This document shows, one piece after another, positions 41,054 to 52,600 of a DNA stretch of 64,000 bases; position 1 is the stretch's first letter, and each line of letters begins with the position of its first letter. The notes beneath the pieces were generated by a model, which was not told the origin of the DNA, made no database searches, and saw only the letters and a list, made by a program, of their open reading frames with translations. Location: the NCBI RefSeq assembly GCF_030848805.1, contig NC_092366.1, forward strand, positions 15,566,620 through 15,630,619, read 5' to 3'. The position numbers were made by a program, and so were the translations under genes. The DNA comes from Temnothorax longispinosus (lineage: Eukaryota; Arthropoda; Insecta; Hymenoptera; Formicidae).

Positions 41054-44000
41054 TGCGAAAGAGGGAAGAAATAGCCTTCGCGCCTCTCTCTGCTACTTTT
41101 CCATGGGAGACGAAACGACCTGTATATGCTTGCACGGTAAAATGGTGTGCCCGGCCCCATAACTCGAGGATTTTTGTCGTCGGCTTTAGTCGCAGTTTTA
41201 TGCGGCAACCTTAAAATTTCCTCGCTTAACGAAGAACCCTGAGGAGATGATCTGTGGCGAGTACCTGGGCGGACACATAGCGCAAAGCGCTACAATTTTA
41301 TTCCATCTGGGTATTACTTACGAGAGGTGCTATGAGCTCTCGCGGAGCGAAAGGGGACGCGCTGTGTTAGAAAGCACAAAAATAGTGCCCTTTATGTACA
41401 CACGCATATTTCTCTGGCATACACTCTGGCGCGGACGTTGCCACGCGTGCAGGTATCAGCGAACCATCGCCCTATGAATGCTTGAGCCGCGATAAATTAT
41501 TAGCGCAATAATTGTGCATCGTAAAACAGTTCTTTTCCTACGTTAACGAAGCTACGCAAAAGGTATATGCATCTCTGCGCACACTGCGCCCCGTTCGTTA
41601 TGTCTCCATGCAATTAATACCACGTGCAAACTCACTTTGCAAACTGCAGCGCGAGATACGATGATGTTGCAATATTGTCGACAAAATAGCAATGCGACGA
41701 TAATAACGCTTTTCTATAATTCCTACGATGCATGGCGATGCGCAACGATGTCATTTGCATCACGATGATTCGCGAAGAAATTAGTTTACACAACAGCGCA
41801 AAGATAGTAATCCCTCCACTCGTGTTATCTCGAATGAGTAAATTATCAATTCTTATCGCGGCCATAAACTCATAACTATGGCTGTCTTTTCGCTTAACTA
41901 ACGAAGCAATGAAAGACAGTTTCAACGCACAGGAACGAGCACGGTAGGTTTATGCAAATACGTCAGTTACGTGTGTATTTATAGACATGATAGAAATTGC
42001 GATAAGTACCGACAGCAAAAACACTCGATGCTAATTTGACCAATGCAGAGCAATAATTTCGATTCAGATTAGAAGTACTGTAGATGCATAAGAGTTGAAT
42101 TTTATATTAACCTGCCTCGAAGTATATTAAATGAATAGATGAGACGCGATAATCGATTTTATTTACACAATTTTGTAAAAAAAAGTCGCACAATTACTTA
42201 ATCGAAGCAATCTGCATATCCAGACATATAAAGAATAATAAAAAAATCTACTTTTTTAAATGTCTTTGTTTCTTCACTGTGGGTTTTATTATTCTTATTT
42301 CTGAATTAAAATTTCCAGAAATTTGGACATATGATGTATGTAAATTATACGTTTTACAACAAAGTTGAATATTAAATATTATGCTTAGATATGTCTGATT
42401 TACGTATCTCTTTACGTGTCTTATATAAAAAAAAAATGTATAAGAACACATAATTATATATATAGAAAACGATATCCGTAATTTATAAAGTTCTTCACAC
42501 ACACAATATATAAAATTAAATAAATGTAAATTGATTCCATCTAATTTTGATATGAAACAATGTGCCGAATCAGACAGGCCATCATCCACCATATGCATCT
42601 GCCTCTTAATATCGTGTTACATATGTATAAGTTGAAACTTATAGCAATTATTATCATAAAGAGTGCGAGGAGGCGTATATAATGTGACAAGATCGCATAG
42701 CCATGTCTTGTTTGCGATAATCTTGATAACGTAAAAGTCGTTTGGTCGGCTAAATAATTGTTTGCATTTTACATTCAAGAAAAATATCCACACCTGTTAT
42801 TTTACATACATATAATTATAAAGACATTATCTTTGGATACGTCATTGTTACATTATCATTACATACACTTTATGATCACAATCTTTTGATTCTCATTCTT
42901 AAAACAGAGTTTAAAATAGAGAGAAGATGCTCTTTTCTACAAAAATTAAAACTCTGGTCGTACGTTTTATAATGCTCTTTTAATTACATTTTTGTAATTA
43001 TAAAATTTGTATATTTTTTATACAAGTAATACGATCAAGTTTATTGATCGAGACATCAAAAAGGCATATTTGTTGGACAAATAAATAAATGTTTCAAAGC
43101 TTCGCCATGCGAATAAAATTAACTCGGATGGCGCGCCTAAGTAGTAACATTATTCTGAGCGCGGCGATTCATAACTATAACGAGATTAGTCTGGCTCAAC
43201 CCTTCGCTACGAGACTTATTGTTTACACTTACCTCCTTATTCTGCGCCTGCAAGATTTCTCTGCTACCATACTTCCGATAGTCTGGCTTGTTACTTTCCG
43301 GCACTCCCGTTTCGTGCTCCCGCTGAGTGGAAAGCCCAATTATAATTCATTGAACGTACTTTCCCCCGTTGTAACGTTGTATATCGCACTGAAAAATTAA
43401 ATCAAAGCTGCACGTTACGAGTGTACGATAATAAATGTTTTACAGTTTCTGAAATATTCTATTAATAATATTTTTTATCATATGACAGCAGATGAAATAA
43501 TGATCGATCCTAACAAACGCGATCAATATACGAGGCATTGAAGTGAAAAGTAGTTCTTGATATTATCGTATTGGCAAAAAGACGAATCGATTTCCTTTCG
43601 ATAATGACTGCATACTGCGAGTGTAAAACCAGAGAGAATAAAAGGAGAGAAATGGCAGATGCGAAAAAGACTTGCGGCCATGGCGGAGCTAAGAGCGAAT
43701 TCACGAAGAGAAGAGGAACCGTTCTCGAGCCTAGCGTTAATTAGTTTCGCCTGAGTTAATGACTTTTTCCCTCCTAATCAGGTAATTCCGTATCTCTTTA
43801 AAATAATCTCGCCGCCCGTCCGCTAATGAAATTCTGAACTCGTTACTTACACTCGCGGCACTCCACTCACTTCCCTTTCACCGACCCTTACGTTCTTTCC
43901 CTTTCTTTCTTTCCTACGGGGAATGAAGAGCGCGCGAGAGGCGAAAAAGACCGCAGCATCTGCTCCAAGTTTATCTCGCCTTCTCTCATAAAAGATGTAT

Positions 44001-45240
44001 TAAGAATTTGGAAACAAGAGGATTATATGCACCAACTACAATTTTTATAAAGCTACATAAGAGTAATGTAGAAGCTGCGTATATTATGGAAAAAGGGAAC
44101 ACAAAATATCATACAAACACGATAAATATTAGCAATGTGTAAAACATTATTTTAAAAACGTTAAATAAATAGAAGAAGGAAAATTTATAATCTTTCGCAT
44201 TAATTGCAATAGATATCTGAAATAGTGTGATGTCGCAGTATCGATAATAATATCGTTTACAGATACAAATCCGTAAATCATATGGGAAAAAGAAAATGAG
44301 GTATCCATGTTTGACGCGCGTACAAGGAAGCAACGTATTTACCATCCCAATATAAAATAACGTGTCGACTTTCGCGAACGGGAGATCGCGTTAGGCACAA
44401 GGCGCAGGCGGCTCAAGTTTTCCGACGATGAAGATTCACCGCGCGAAGACGAAGCCCGAGGAGGCTCGTCGGGACGTCAATGTGAAACATCACCGTGGCG
44501 CCCCACAAATAGAACCGACGGGATTTCGTTGCCGCGTGCTCGAAATACGCATGTCACTCGTGTCGACGTTTACAATCCTCCTCTTTCTGGCAGCGACGTC
44601 TTAGTCGCTCTTTCCTCTTCCCAATAATGTTTCTGGATTTATGAAAGAGAATGCGGAATAAAGGCTCGCACGCGCGCGATGGTGATATAGACAATATTTA
44701 TCACCCATTTGAGGATTAATCATATCTTCGGTTAAAATAGTTTCAGACAAGCAGGCTAAGGCACAATAACATAAAATGATGGGAATCAACGACTCACGGT
44801 TCAGGAAGGAATGACCGTAGGAAGAGACGCGGACGCGACTTTCGAAAGAAGAGGCGCGGAACTCCGCGACGAATTCCGAAATTCCGTGCGGCGTCTTCGG
44901 CGTCACGGGACAGGAGCGCGGCCGCCGCACATGCACGTACGAACGTACGAGGACGCGTCCCGAATAACCGTTTACCGTTGAGCTTAGGAATGTTACGAAC
45001 CGCCACGGGCTTGCAAATTGTTCCCACGTTGCGCGGCCCCCCGCGCGCACAGCCGTTGTCAAGAAATTTCCCAAGGGTTCTTCCCCGTCGCGCGCACCGG
45101 CATACCGAACGAGTAGATCCGCGGCTTTGCGTATCCGGCATTCACGTAGCGTGCTCTCTCAGCGGCGATTCGGCTCGTTCGCGCTGCGAATTTCTCGAAT
45201 TAGCGGGCCCGGAAATCGCTCAAGTGTCGATCGGAAGGAT

Positions 45241-45262
45241 CTCTCTCTCTCTCTCTCTCTCT
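45241..45262. repeat. (CT)n microsatellite
   Basis: Pure CT repeat of about 22 bp in a CpG-rich block. Confidence 0.9.
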
Positions 45263-45868
45263 GCCTGTTACAAAGTTACATTCGAGAAATATCGTTCCGC
45301 AATGAATCTCCCGTGGTGATTAATCGTCTCTCACCATTCCTAATCAACGCAATAATATATTTAAACTCTCCGCAGCTCCGTGATAAATGCGAGGCGACAT
45401 ACGTAGCCGCGGGTAATTAACAAGTAGCCGATATAATTGATACTGAACACGCATCTCGTGCGCCAGATATCTATCTCCATCCAGCAATTCCGTTTCGAGA
45501 CAGAGATCGCTCGCTAGCATGAATGCACAATATAACGGATCGTCTGGTCGCCGAGAAGTTAGTATCCACTGTCCAAACGGTTGAAAAGCTTATACAGGCA
45601 CTCGGGATTGCCATTCGGTCGTCCACTAATCGGGGGGAGAGAGAGGGGGAGGAGGAGGGGGCGGGGAAGAGGATGGGGAAAGGGGGGAATTAGATGAATA
45701 TCTTACCTGGAAATCGAGACCGGGAGCCCGACTCTTAACGGAGAAGACGAAGGTTCACAGGCGAGAGAGGGAGACGGAAACGGTGAAAGAGAAATGGATG
45801 AAGGAGGAGAGGAGTCTTCGCCCGGTAATATAGTGGCTGAGCCGATCGCAATAACTTACTTTGAATAA

Positions 45869-45968
45869 ATGAAACGCCGCCCCGGCGCGCGGTTCCGAAC
45901 GCGAGTCAGGTTTCGCCGTAAGAGCGGCAGCGGTCCTTCAACGGGGGAACAATGCCTAAGCACTCGAG
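45869..45968 (+). other. Possible exon ending in a consensus splice donor
   Basis: A CpG-rich segment ends in CACTCGAG|GTAAGC, a near-perfect donor with the exon edge at 45968. A frame opens with ATG at 45869 and encodes an Arg-rich peptide without recognisable features. It could be a non-coding first exon or chance. No acceptor or downstream partner was found. Confidence 0.2.
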
Positions 45969-47080
45969 GTAAGCGACGACGAAGACAACGACGACGGGCG
46001 ATGACGACAACGACGGCTACGAACGACGTCGTCGGATTCTGGCGGCTTTAGCTGTCAGCTTCGCTCTAATCTAGTCCCGGGCCCCAGTATTTCTCTTAAT
46101 CCACGAAACGTGGCATGTTACGACACATCTGATGTTTCTCACGTTGTCGTAAAATTTTATTCACGCTTCGAGAACTAATTCGCATCATTTTAGAAATTCT
46201 ATTTAAAAGTCTATTCAAGTGCATTTCCCACAGATATATTTTTGTTTCTAGAAGTTAGAAGGGAACATAATCACAAAATTATCTTGCAGCTCCTTCTCGA
46301 GCATACGACAGATGTGTAGTACCTATGTCTAAATGGCATTGTTGCTACGTAACGCGCGCTAAATAAAGTCGAGAGCGGAAGCGCGGGCTCCGCGTAATCG
46401 ATTACCGTCTTCCGTCGGGCCCTCGGTCGAAATGTAATAGCGTCGGGGTTTTGTGCGGCGCTGACTACAAACGTGTAGGGGCAGTGCAGAGCCTGCCAAA
46501 GCAGTAATAGACTGCGCGAGTCCTCGCGTTGTCGGAATTTACGAGACAGTCGGGCCATCTTTTACAGGAAGCAACGCGCGCGGAAGATTTTCACCCATTG
46601 TATCGATCGAGAGTTTGCTCCTTGATAAGAGCTATCTAACAAAGATTAAAGGAAAACAAAATGAAGCTTAAAAGACTTTCAGTGCTACTCACTCTTTTTA
46701 TTTGGACAATTTTCGAAGTGCTTCTCGCGATTCTGCCGTTTCAATTTCTAAATACCTTGAAATCAAGCCCTTCCAAAGATCATTGATCTTTGCTCTTCAA
46801 TCCTTGGCATTATCAGTCTCGTGATATCAGCTACCGTACAGTTGTTTTTAAATAATATATTATATACGGGATAATAATTAAAGCAAATGCCTTTCTCATG
46901 TGTTTATGTCGGATTTAATCCCGACGCCCTTGCGTTAGAAAAGTCCAGTCGAGAAATTAAACGATGCCGCTGGCTATTGTGTACGCTGTATTGTGTACGA
47001 TTGTTTCCGGAGTTTCCGTCGGACGGCGATTCTCTTTATTTTGTACTGACCGTGAGCAACGCGAGAGACGTTGCCTGGAT

Positions 47081-47165
47081 CGTTATTAAATCAAGCCCGT
47101 CGTAAATAACGTTTTTCTATAAAAGATTAAAGTTCGATAAAGTACAAAAAGTAATTGAAGTAGAC
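47081..47165. repeat. Dispersed short repeat, copy 1
   Basis: Contains CGTTATTAAATCAAG and a following TAAATAACG. Related copies lie at about 47341-47430 and 47654-47690. The TAAATAACGTT block, a nearby ATAAAAG block and an AGT(A)CAAA-like block recur in the same order in copies 1 and 2. The function is unknown. Confidence 0.6.
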
Positions 47166-47239
47166 GCCCCGCTAGCCGTTGCTACATTGAATTTAATCGG
47201 TATGCCATTATCTGGATTGCGATTCCGCGATCCGCAACA

Positions 47240-47271
47240 TAGCTCGTTTAATATAGCAATTAAACGAGCTA
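47240..47271. repeat. Perfect 13-bp hairpin
   Basis: TAGCTCGTTTAAT pairs exactly with its reverse complement across a 6-base loop (ATAGCA). After a small internal loop the stem resumes with CGCAA/TTGCG on the outside, for about 18 pairs in total. That is shorter than a typical pre-miRNA. Confidence 0.75.
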
Positions 47272-47340
47272 CGTATTGCGAAAACACGTCGTTTGCTTTG
47301 ATATTTCTTTTTTTGCCGGATACGCATTGGTTGCACGAAA

Positions 47341-47430
47341 GGTTATTTTAGCATTTGTTAAATTCATCATAAATAACGTTCTTCTCATAAAAGGATACAA
47401 CTTCAACAAAATGACATAAAGTGATCAAAG
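47341..47430. repeat. Dispersed short repeat, copy 2
   Basis: Shares the TAAATAACGTT and ATAAAAG blocks with copy 1 at 47081-47165. It is more diverged in its first 25 bases. Confidence 0.5.
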
Positions 47431-47653
47431 CTTTCCTATGTCGCAATCGCGGAGTGCTTACTAAAACGTCTAATCGAAATTTTTTAAACGCTCGATCGGG
47501 ACGACCGCGAGAGATATGCTTCGCATTATAAAGAATCATCAACGTTTTAGTAACTCGAATCGCTTTAAATCCTCATCAACTTGCCGAGTTATTTCAAATT
47601 TTTACGTCGGCGGGCTCGCGTTCGATTGCAGCCACGAGCTATCCGCGCGATAG

Positions 47654-47690
47654 ACGTTATTAAATCAAGTCCATCGTAAATAACGTATCT
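47654..47690. repeat. Dispersed short repeat, copy 3
   Basis: Closest to copy 1: CGTTATTAAATCAAG, then the TAAATAACGT block, with two differences between them. Similarity ends soon after 47690. Confidence 0.6.
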
Positions 47691-48949
47691 CCGTGCTTCT
47701 CCGTTTCCCCATTGCCCATCGTTCGCGTCTATCTATCTCCCTCGCTCTTTATCTGTATCAATAATCGTGCACTAAACTCGCTCTCGTTCGTTTCGTCGCT
47801 AATTATTTTAATTGGCCGGCGCACATTCAAAAGAGATACCCAGAAGGAAGGTGGAAGGTGGAATCGCCCAGCGGCGACTCTTCGCCGACTACGACTGCTT
47901 CGATTACCGATCGTGTCTGCCGTCCTCTCTTTGTCCCTCCTTCTCTCTCTCTCGCTGCCCCTAGGCGTCTCGCTCGATTTCACTACCTTAGTTAGTTTTT
48001 ATTTTGCCCTCGCTGCAGCATGAAATCGCTCGTTAGCATATTGATTGGCGATGACGGGACACGCGGTGGTGGGCCCCGCTTGAGAAAATTAAAAGGAATC
48101 GCGGATTAATATTGCCGTCGCGAACGCACCTTTCATTTAGCATAATCAACGACGATGAAATCACTGACTTTAGTCGTCTTACAAATTATATAGATAGAAA
48201 TTACGCGGCCAACTGAACGCGATGGCAGATCTTGTTCGCGAGGAAAATAGTTTGCTCTTATATGTTCATATCAACGAGATTTAGCCGCGAATAGCCGCAA
48301 ATTGACCATAGAAATTATTTAAAGGATGATAACCGATTTGAAATCGCTTTGAAAATCGAACCACGAAAACTACGGAAGCCACAGAAGCCAGCCGGTTAGA
48401 AAGTTAGAAAAGACATCGTAACCACCGGGCGACCAGACAGATCACCGTTATTAGCAAGCCCAGTTTCATTATCGCTATTATAGGGGTAATTTTACAGTAG
48501 TAAACTCAAATAAAATCAAAGGTAATGTGTTACTTCATCGAAGTTGTTAGTTGATCGTGTGAATACTATCGGGGTAGTACTCGCTGGAGAAGATTTATAA
48601 ACATATATCTCGCTTTTGTGCGTATCTTTTTCAGCAGACATGTGTCGAAATATGAAAAAGATAAGTTATCGCGCATAAAATTTTGATAATTATTTGCATC
48701 ACAAAAGCCGAAGCAAATGGTGACCTTTCGAAAATAAAAGCTAACAGTATACTGTATGCGATTAAAAAAAAAAATTAAAAGATATTTTTACTTTAATTTA
48801 TTTGCAGCAATTTGTCCTTATTTTATATATGAAAAAATTGAAAGCATTGCAGGAATTTAGATTCTCACACAATCGAGTATCGTAGTCTTAGTGAAAGAGG
48901 CGCGCATGATTAATTGACACGAGTTGGTGCGTGATGTCGGCTCATTATG

Positions 48950-48967
48950 GACACGCGTGTCTATAAA
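48950..48967 (+). promoter_or_regulatory. Candidate TATA box abutting a palindrome
   Basis: The perfect 12-base palindrome GACACGCGTGTC (48950-48961) directly abuts TATAAA (48962-48967). A start of transcription about 30 bases further on would give a leader of roughly 525 bases before the ATG at 49516. This could be the core promoter of the candidate gene starting there, with the palindrome as a dimer-binding site. The assignment is positional inference only. Confidence 0.3.
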
Positions 48968-49515
48968 CCTCTGACAGCGAGAGAGACTCAAATATTTCAG
49001 AGTGATCTGCTGGAGTAAGCCGCGTTCCGCTCACGCTGGTATGGTAACCCTGCTCAATATCACATTCAATCTCTTCGCGCAAACGTCTCAACTGGCGGCA
49101 CGCATAAATCTTGGTTCGCCGCAAGTGTGGGATACCGAGGACGAGGGGAATAGAAAGAAAACGAAGCACGGTGGACAGAGGGAAAGAGCGACGACGAGAA
49201 AAGGGAAGAACAGATCGCGGTGCGACGAGAAGGAAGCGAAAGAGAGCGCCGGCCGGAGTCGAGCCGAGACGAGAAACAATCGGCCGATCACGTGGGTGAC
49301 GGGAGCCGATCGGTCGCGAGAGCCGGGGAACAGAAGTCTACGCGATGGCAGCCAATGCGACGAGAGCGGCGAAACCGATTCACAAAGCCAGGGAGCTCCG
49401 CCTACGTGGACGTCGGCTCATTCCTCATTCTCATCCTCCTTCTCGTCTCGCGGTCCTTCACGTTGTCGTTTCTGTTGCTGCCGTTGCTGCCTCGACGGCG
49501 CGGCGGCACGATCGG

Positions 49516-49607
49516 ATGAACTTGGACGCCACCACCCCGTTGCTGCCTCCGTTCCTGCACACCTCCCACCTCCGCTGCCGCATGCGGGGCATCTACGTGT
49601 CCTCCCT
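49516..49607 (+). CDS. Candidate first coding exon of an unidentified gene
   Basis: A frame starts at ATG 49516 and runs 30 codons plus two bases to a GTAACG donor (exon edge 49607). Every third codon position is G or C, while first and second positions are close to even. The bias begins at the ATG and is absent in the same frame upstream. That pattern is hard to explain by base composition and suggests real coding sequence. The peptide starts MNLDATTPLLPPFL and later reads RGIYVSS. I do not recognise it. The short length, absence of a signal peptide and missing downstream exons leave function open. A possible promoter lies at 48950-48967. Longer overlapping frames on both strands (for example 49002-49685) lack this bias and are left out. 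Confidence 0.4.
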
Positions 49608-52600
49608 GTAACGAGCACCTTCCTCGTTCCGGTGGACGAGAGATCACTCGCTCTTTCATTCCCTACCTTCATTCGTGTCAATTAATGTCTCACCGAGTAC
49701 AACGTTGCGCGGCTACCTTTTCCGTATCGTTTCTCTCTTCTGCTTTGCCCCCTACCTTCGTCTCGTACCATCCTCCGTTTACCGGATTGATCGATGGCAC
49801 GAGCTGTCGCGATGAATTGGGCCTCGTTGCTGCCGTATTTTTTGGTGAGTTTTGGTCCCTCTCCATCTTTCTCGAGAGCTCAAGTTCAATTCGCAGGTTG
49901 CCACTGTCGCTAGCGGCAACAATCGCATTATTTCCAAAATAGCCTGACGCGTCGAGTGAATAATCTTAGAATATAAATAAAAATAATGTCTTGATAACGC
50001 GTGTCTTGGTAGCGTGATAATGACTCGTATGTTGGCGTTATCTTTCGTTTGTAGATCGTTTGTAGATTCTAAATTATAGGCATGTTACGAAACATTCTTT
50101 ACGATAAGGTAAACTTTCCATAACAACGCATAAAAATAACACATAATGGTATTAAAAGGACGCCTAACATATTAGAACATCTCTTTATGTTGCATATAAA
50201 TTCTTTCCTCTCGCTTAGAAATCTCAATTGCAAATCTGCATTCCAATATCACGGTTCTGCATTAATTGGGATTCGCTGGAAGTTAAATACTGTTACGCTA
50301 AGTATGCGAGTGCAATAGATGTTAGGCCATTGGTGTGAAAAAAGTTGTACAAGTTTTCTGGCGAGGCCGAGAGAGTCCAAGAGAGGTAGCGTGGTGGCTA
50401 TTAAGTAGCCGGCGCGGCGCCCCATAGCACGGATTCCAGAACTTCCACTTTTGCGGATAAACCCAAACTAATGAGGCAGTTTGGCTGCGTCATGGAGCGC
50501 CGGTTATATTTTTCTCTGACGCATCGAACGCTTGTCCATCTGTCCGTCCATCCATCTATTCCGGCTCTTCATGGTCGATCGGACGTAGGCATCCGGTAGC
50601 CGTGCCGATACCGAGGAGGAAGAGGAGAGACACCTTGGCGGAACGTAGCGAGGAGGAGATTGACGTGGCACGCTGTCCTGCTTGACAAGAATGTGACAAG
50701 AACCAAACTGACTTCGCTCTCCCGCCCGTTCCACACTCCGCTCGCCGACGTAGGCGGCTTCGACGCCGAAATCCGATCTTGTTTTTCTTATTACCTTAGG
50801 CTCCCTCGCCACGGAAAAAGAAGATCGACGATTGCGCGCACCGCGTCCGCAGAGAACGCTGCACTAGATCGTTTATTAGTTTACCCGCGGGAGTCGTAAT
50901 TGCACCCTTCGCGAGTGATTCATGGTTATCGAATTAAATCAAATAAAACGATTAATATCTTTACAATATGCTGACACAAATTAGTAACGGAGCCGATTTC
51001 ATCATTTGAAAATCGATCGCATCTCGTCGACGTGTAACTAGAAATTTATGCTTTCGGATACGAAAAAAAAACTTAATAGACTTCGAGAAGGAGAATGCGC
51101 AAGGATTGGCAGAATGGACCGTGAAGAAAAACCATGTCGTCCAGGTGTAATTCTTACTGTTGACCACCCGCGGTGTCGCGGTGAACAGATCGTTTTGCCG
51201 GTTTTTCTCGGTTATTAAGAAACCATCAATCTTACTCGGCGATCTGATCGGACAACGTCGCGCCACGGGATACTTGTGCTCGTGCGATGGTTCGTTGCCC
51301 TTTCTTTTATTACGATCATCCTAAGCTTTTCCGCTTATCGACACCGTCGACTAATTACACTGGTTTTTGCACAAGCATCATTTATCGAAATCATTCAACT
51401 GTTTTCTTATTCGACCAAAATTTGTTCGAAGCTCTCATTTTCGAGTCATATATATTGACAAAAGTACAATTCTTGTCGAACATAAAGCGGCTGCCATTGT
51501 TCTATCTCGTTGACTAAAAACGCAACCACGGATGTCTCAAATATTTCAAAAATAAATATTTTATAAAAAGCCGGCGGAAAACTCTCGTTATTAACAATTT
51601 ATTCTATTTATTACAAGAGAAAAGCTTATTAGAAAGCTTTAATCACGCTGATAATAATAATCGTCGCTAATAAAACGTATTCACACGATCACATGTCCAA
51701 AATAGCACGTTGGTATTCCGGAGTACCGTGATAAATTCAGCGAACGAGACGAGTGACGAGGATTCGTCATTCCCAACGCGAGAAGCCTGCACCTGAGCCC
51801 TTGACCGACAGAGATGAGGTCCACGATCCCTCCGATGTCAGTTCCTCGACGTACGATTCTTGTCCTACACGCGGCGGCTGTCACTTCCAGTCATGTCACG
51901 CGTCAAGTGACTTTTGCCTTCGACTTGGCGCACGTTTGTTTTCTCATCACTTTTTAATATTACCAGCCGATTTTGATTTCACGTAGATTTAGCATTACGC
52001 GAGCTTTTCAGTCTGTCCCTCGATCTGTCCAATTTTAATTGCACATCTACGTTCACGAATTAATTGATTAAATCTAATATGTGACATAATTTCAAACTGT
52101 TGTATAAACTTAATAAAAATAATTACACATATACGTATATATTCTCTCCTTTTTATAATAATAAAATATTTGAATAAATAAGACTAGGAAGATTATTATG
52201 TTTCCTTAATTTATTAAATGCCATAATATTCTTTTGTATATATTTAGTATGGATATTATTAGTATCAATATTTTTAATATCAGTATTATGATCGATTGAA
52301 AAATGAAAAGAGACAAATTTGAAGGAATCAAAATCATGGTACGGTCACTGATACGAGCTGCTAAATGCTTAAACGTTCATTAAGACATCGCGATTCTTAA
52401 TTGCAAGAACCACGATCACCTTCATCGCGCGGACGAAGACCGGAGACATTCGAGGCAAAACGATCGTAAATCGTCTCGAGCCAATCGGATGTGGCGAAGG
52501 CAGTGTTCGGGCCTTACTATCGGCGGCATTGGATAAAGGGTCCGGTCCACGCTGGCGTGTCCAATCCCTTGCGCAGTGCCCTCGGAGCGATTACCTTCGC

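Larger units (their letters stand above)
39302..48949. other. Gene-poor stretch, no recognisable gene
   Basis: No protein family was recognised. GC-rich blocks near 39820-40560, 41080-41500, 44340-45780, 46350-46560 and 47850-48110 alternate with long AT-rich segments (42080-43080, 43960-44340, 46100-46270). The frames of 150 codons or more are either simple-repeat translations or lie in CpG-rich, stop-poor DNA. A short direct-repeat family and a hairpin near 47081-47690 are listed separately. No tRNA with recognisable A and B boxes was seen. Confidence 0.6.

Noticed and set aside
47240..47271. Hairpin considered as a pre-miRNA
   Set aside because: The stem is only about 18 pairs with a small loop, and neither arm resembles a known insect miRNA.
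49002..49685. Open frame of 227 codons, the longest in its region
   Set aside because: Low-complexity Arg/Ser-rich product in CpG-rich DNA, no domain, no codon bias; a different frame (49516-49607) carries the coding-like signal.
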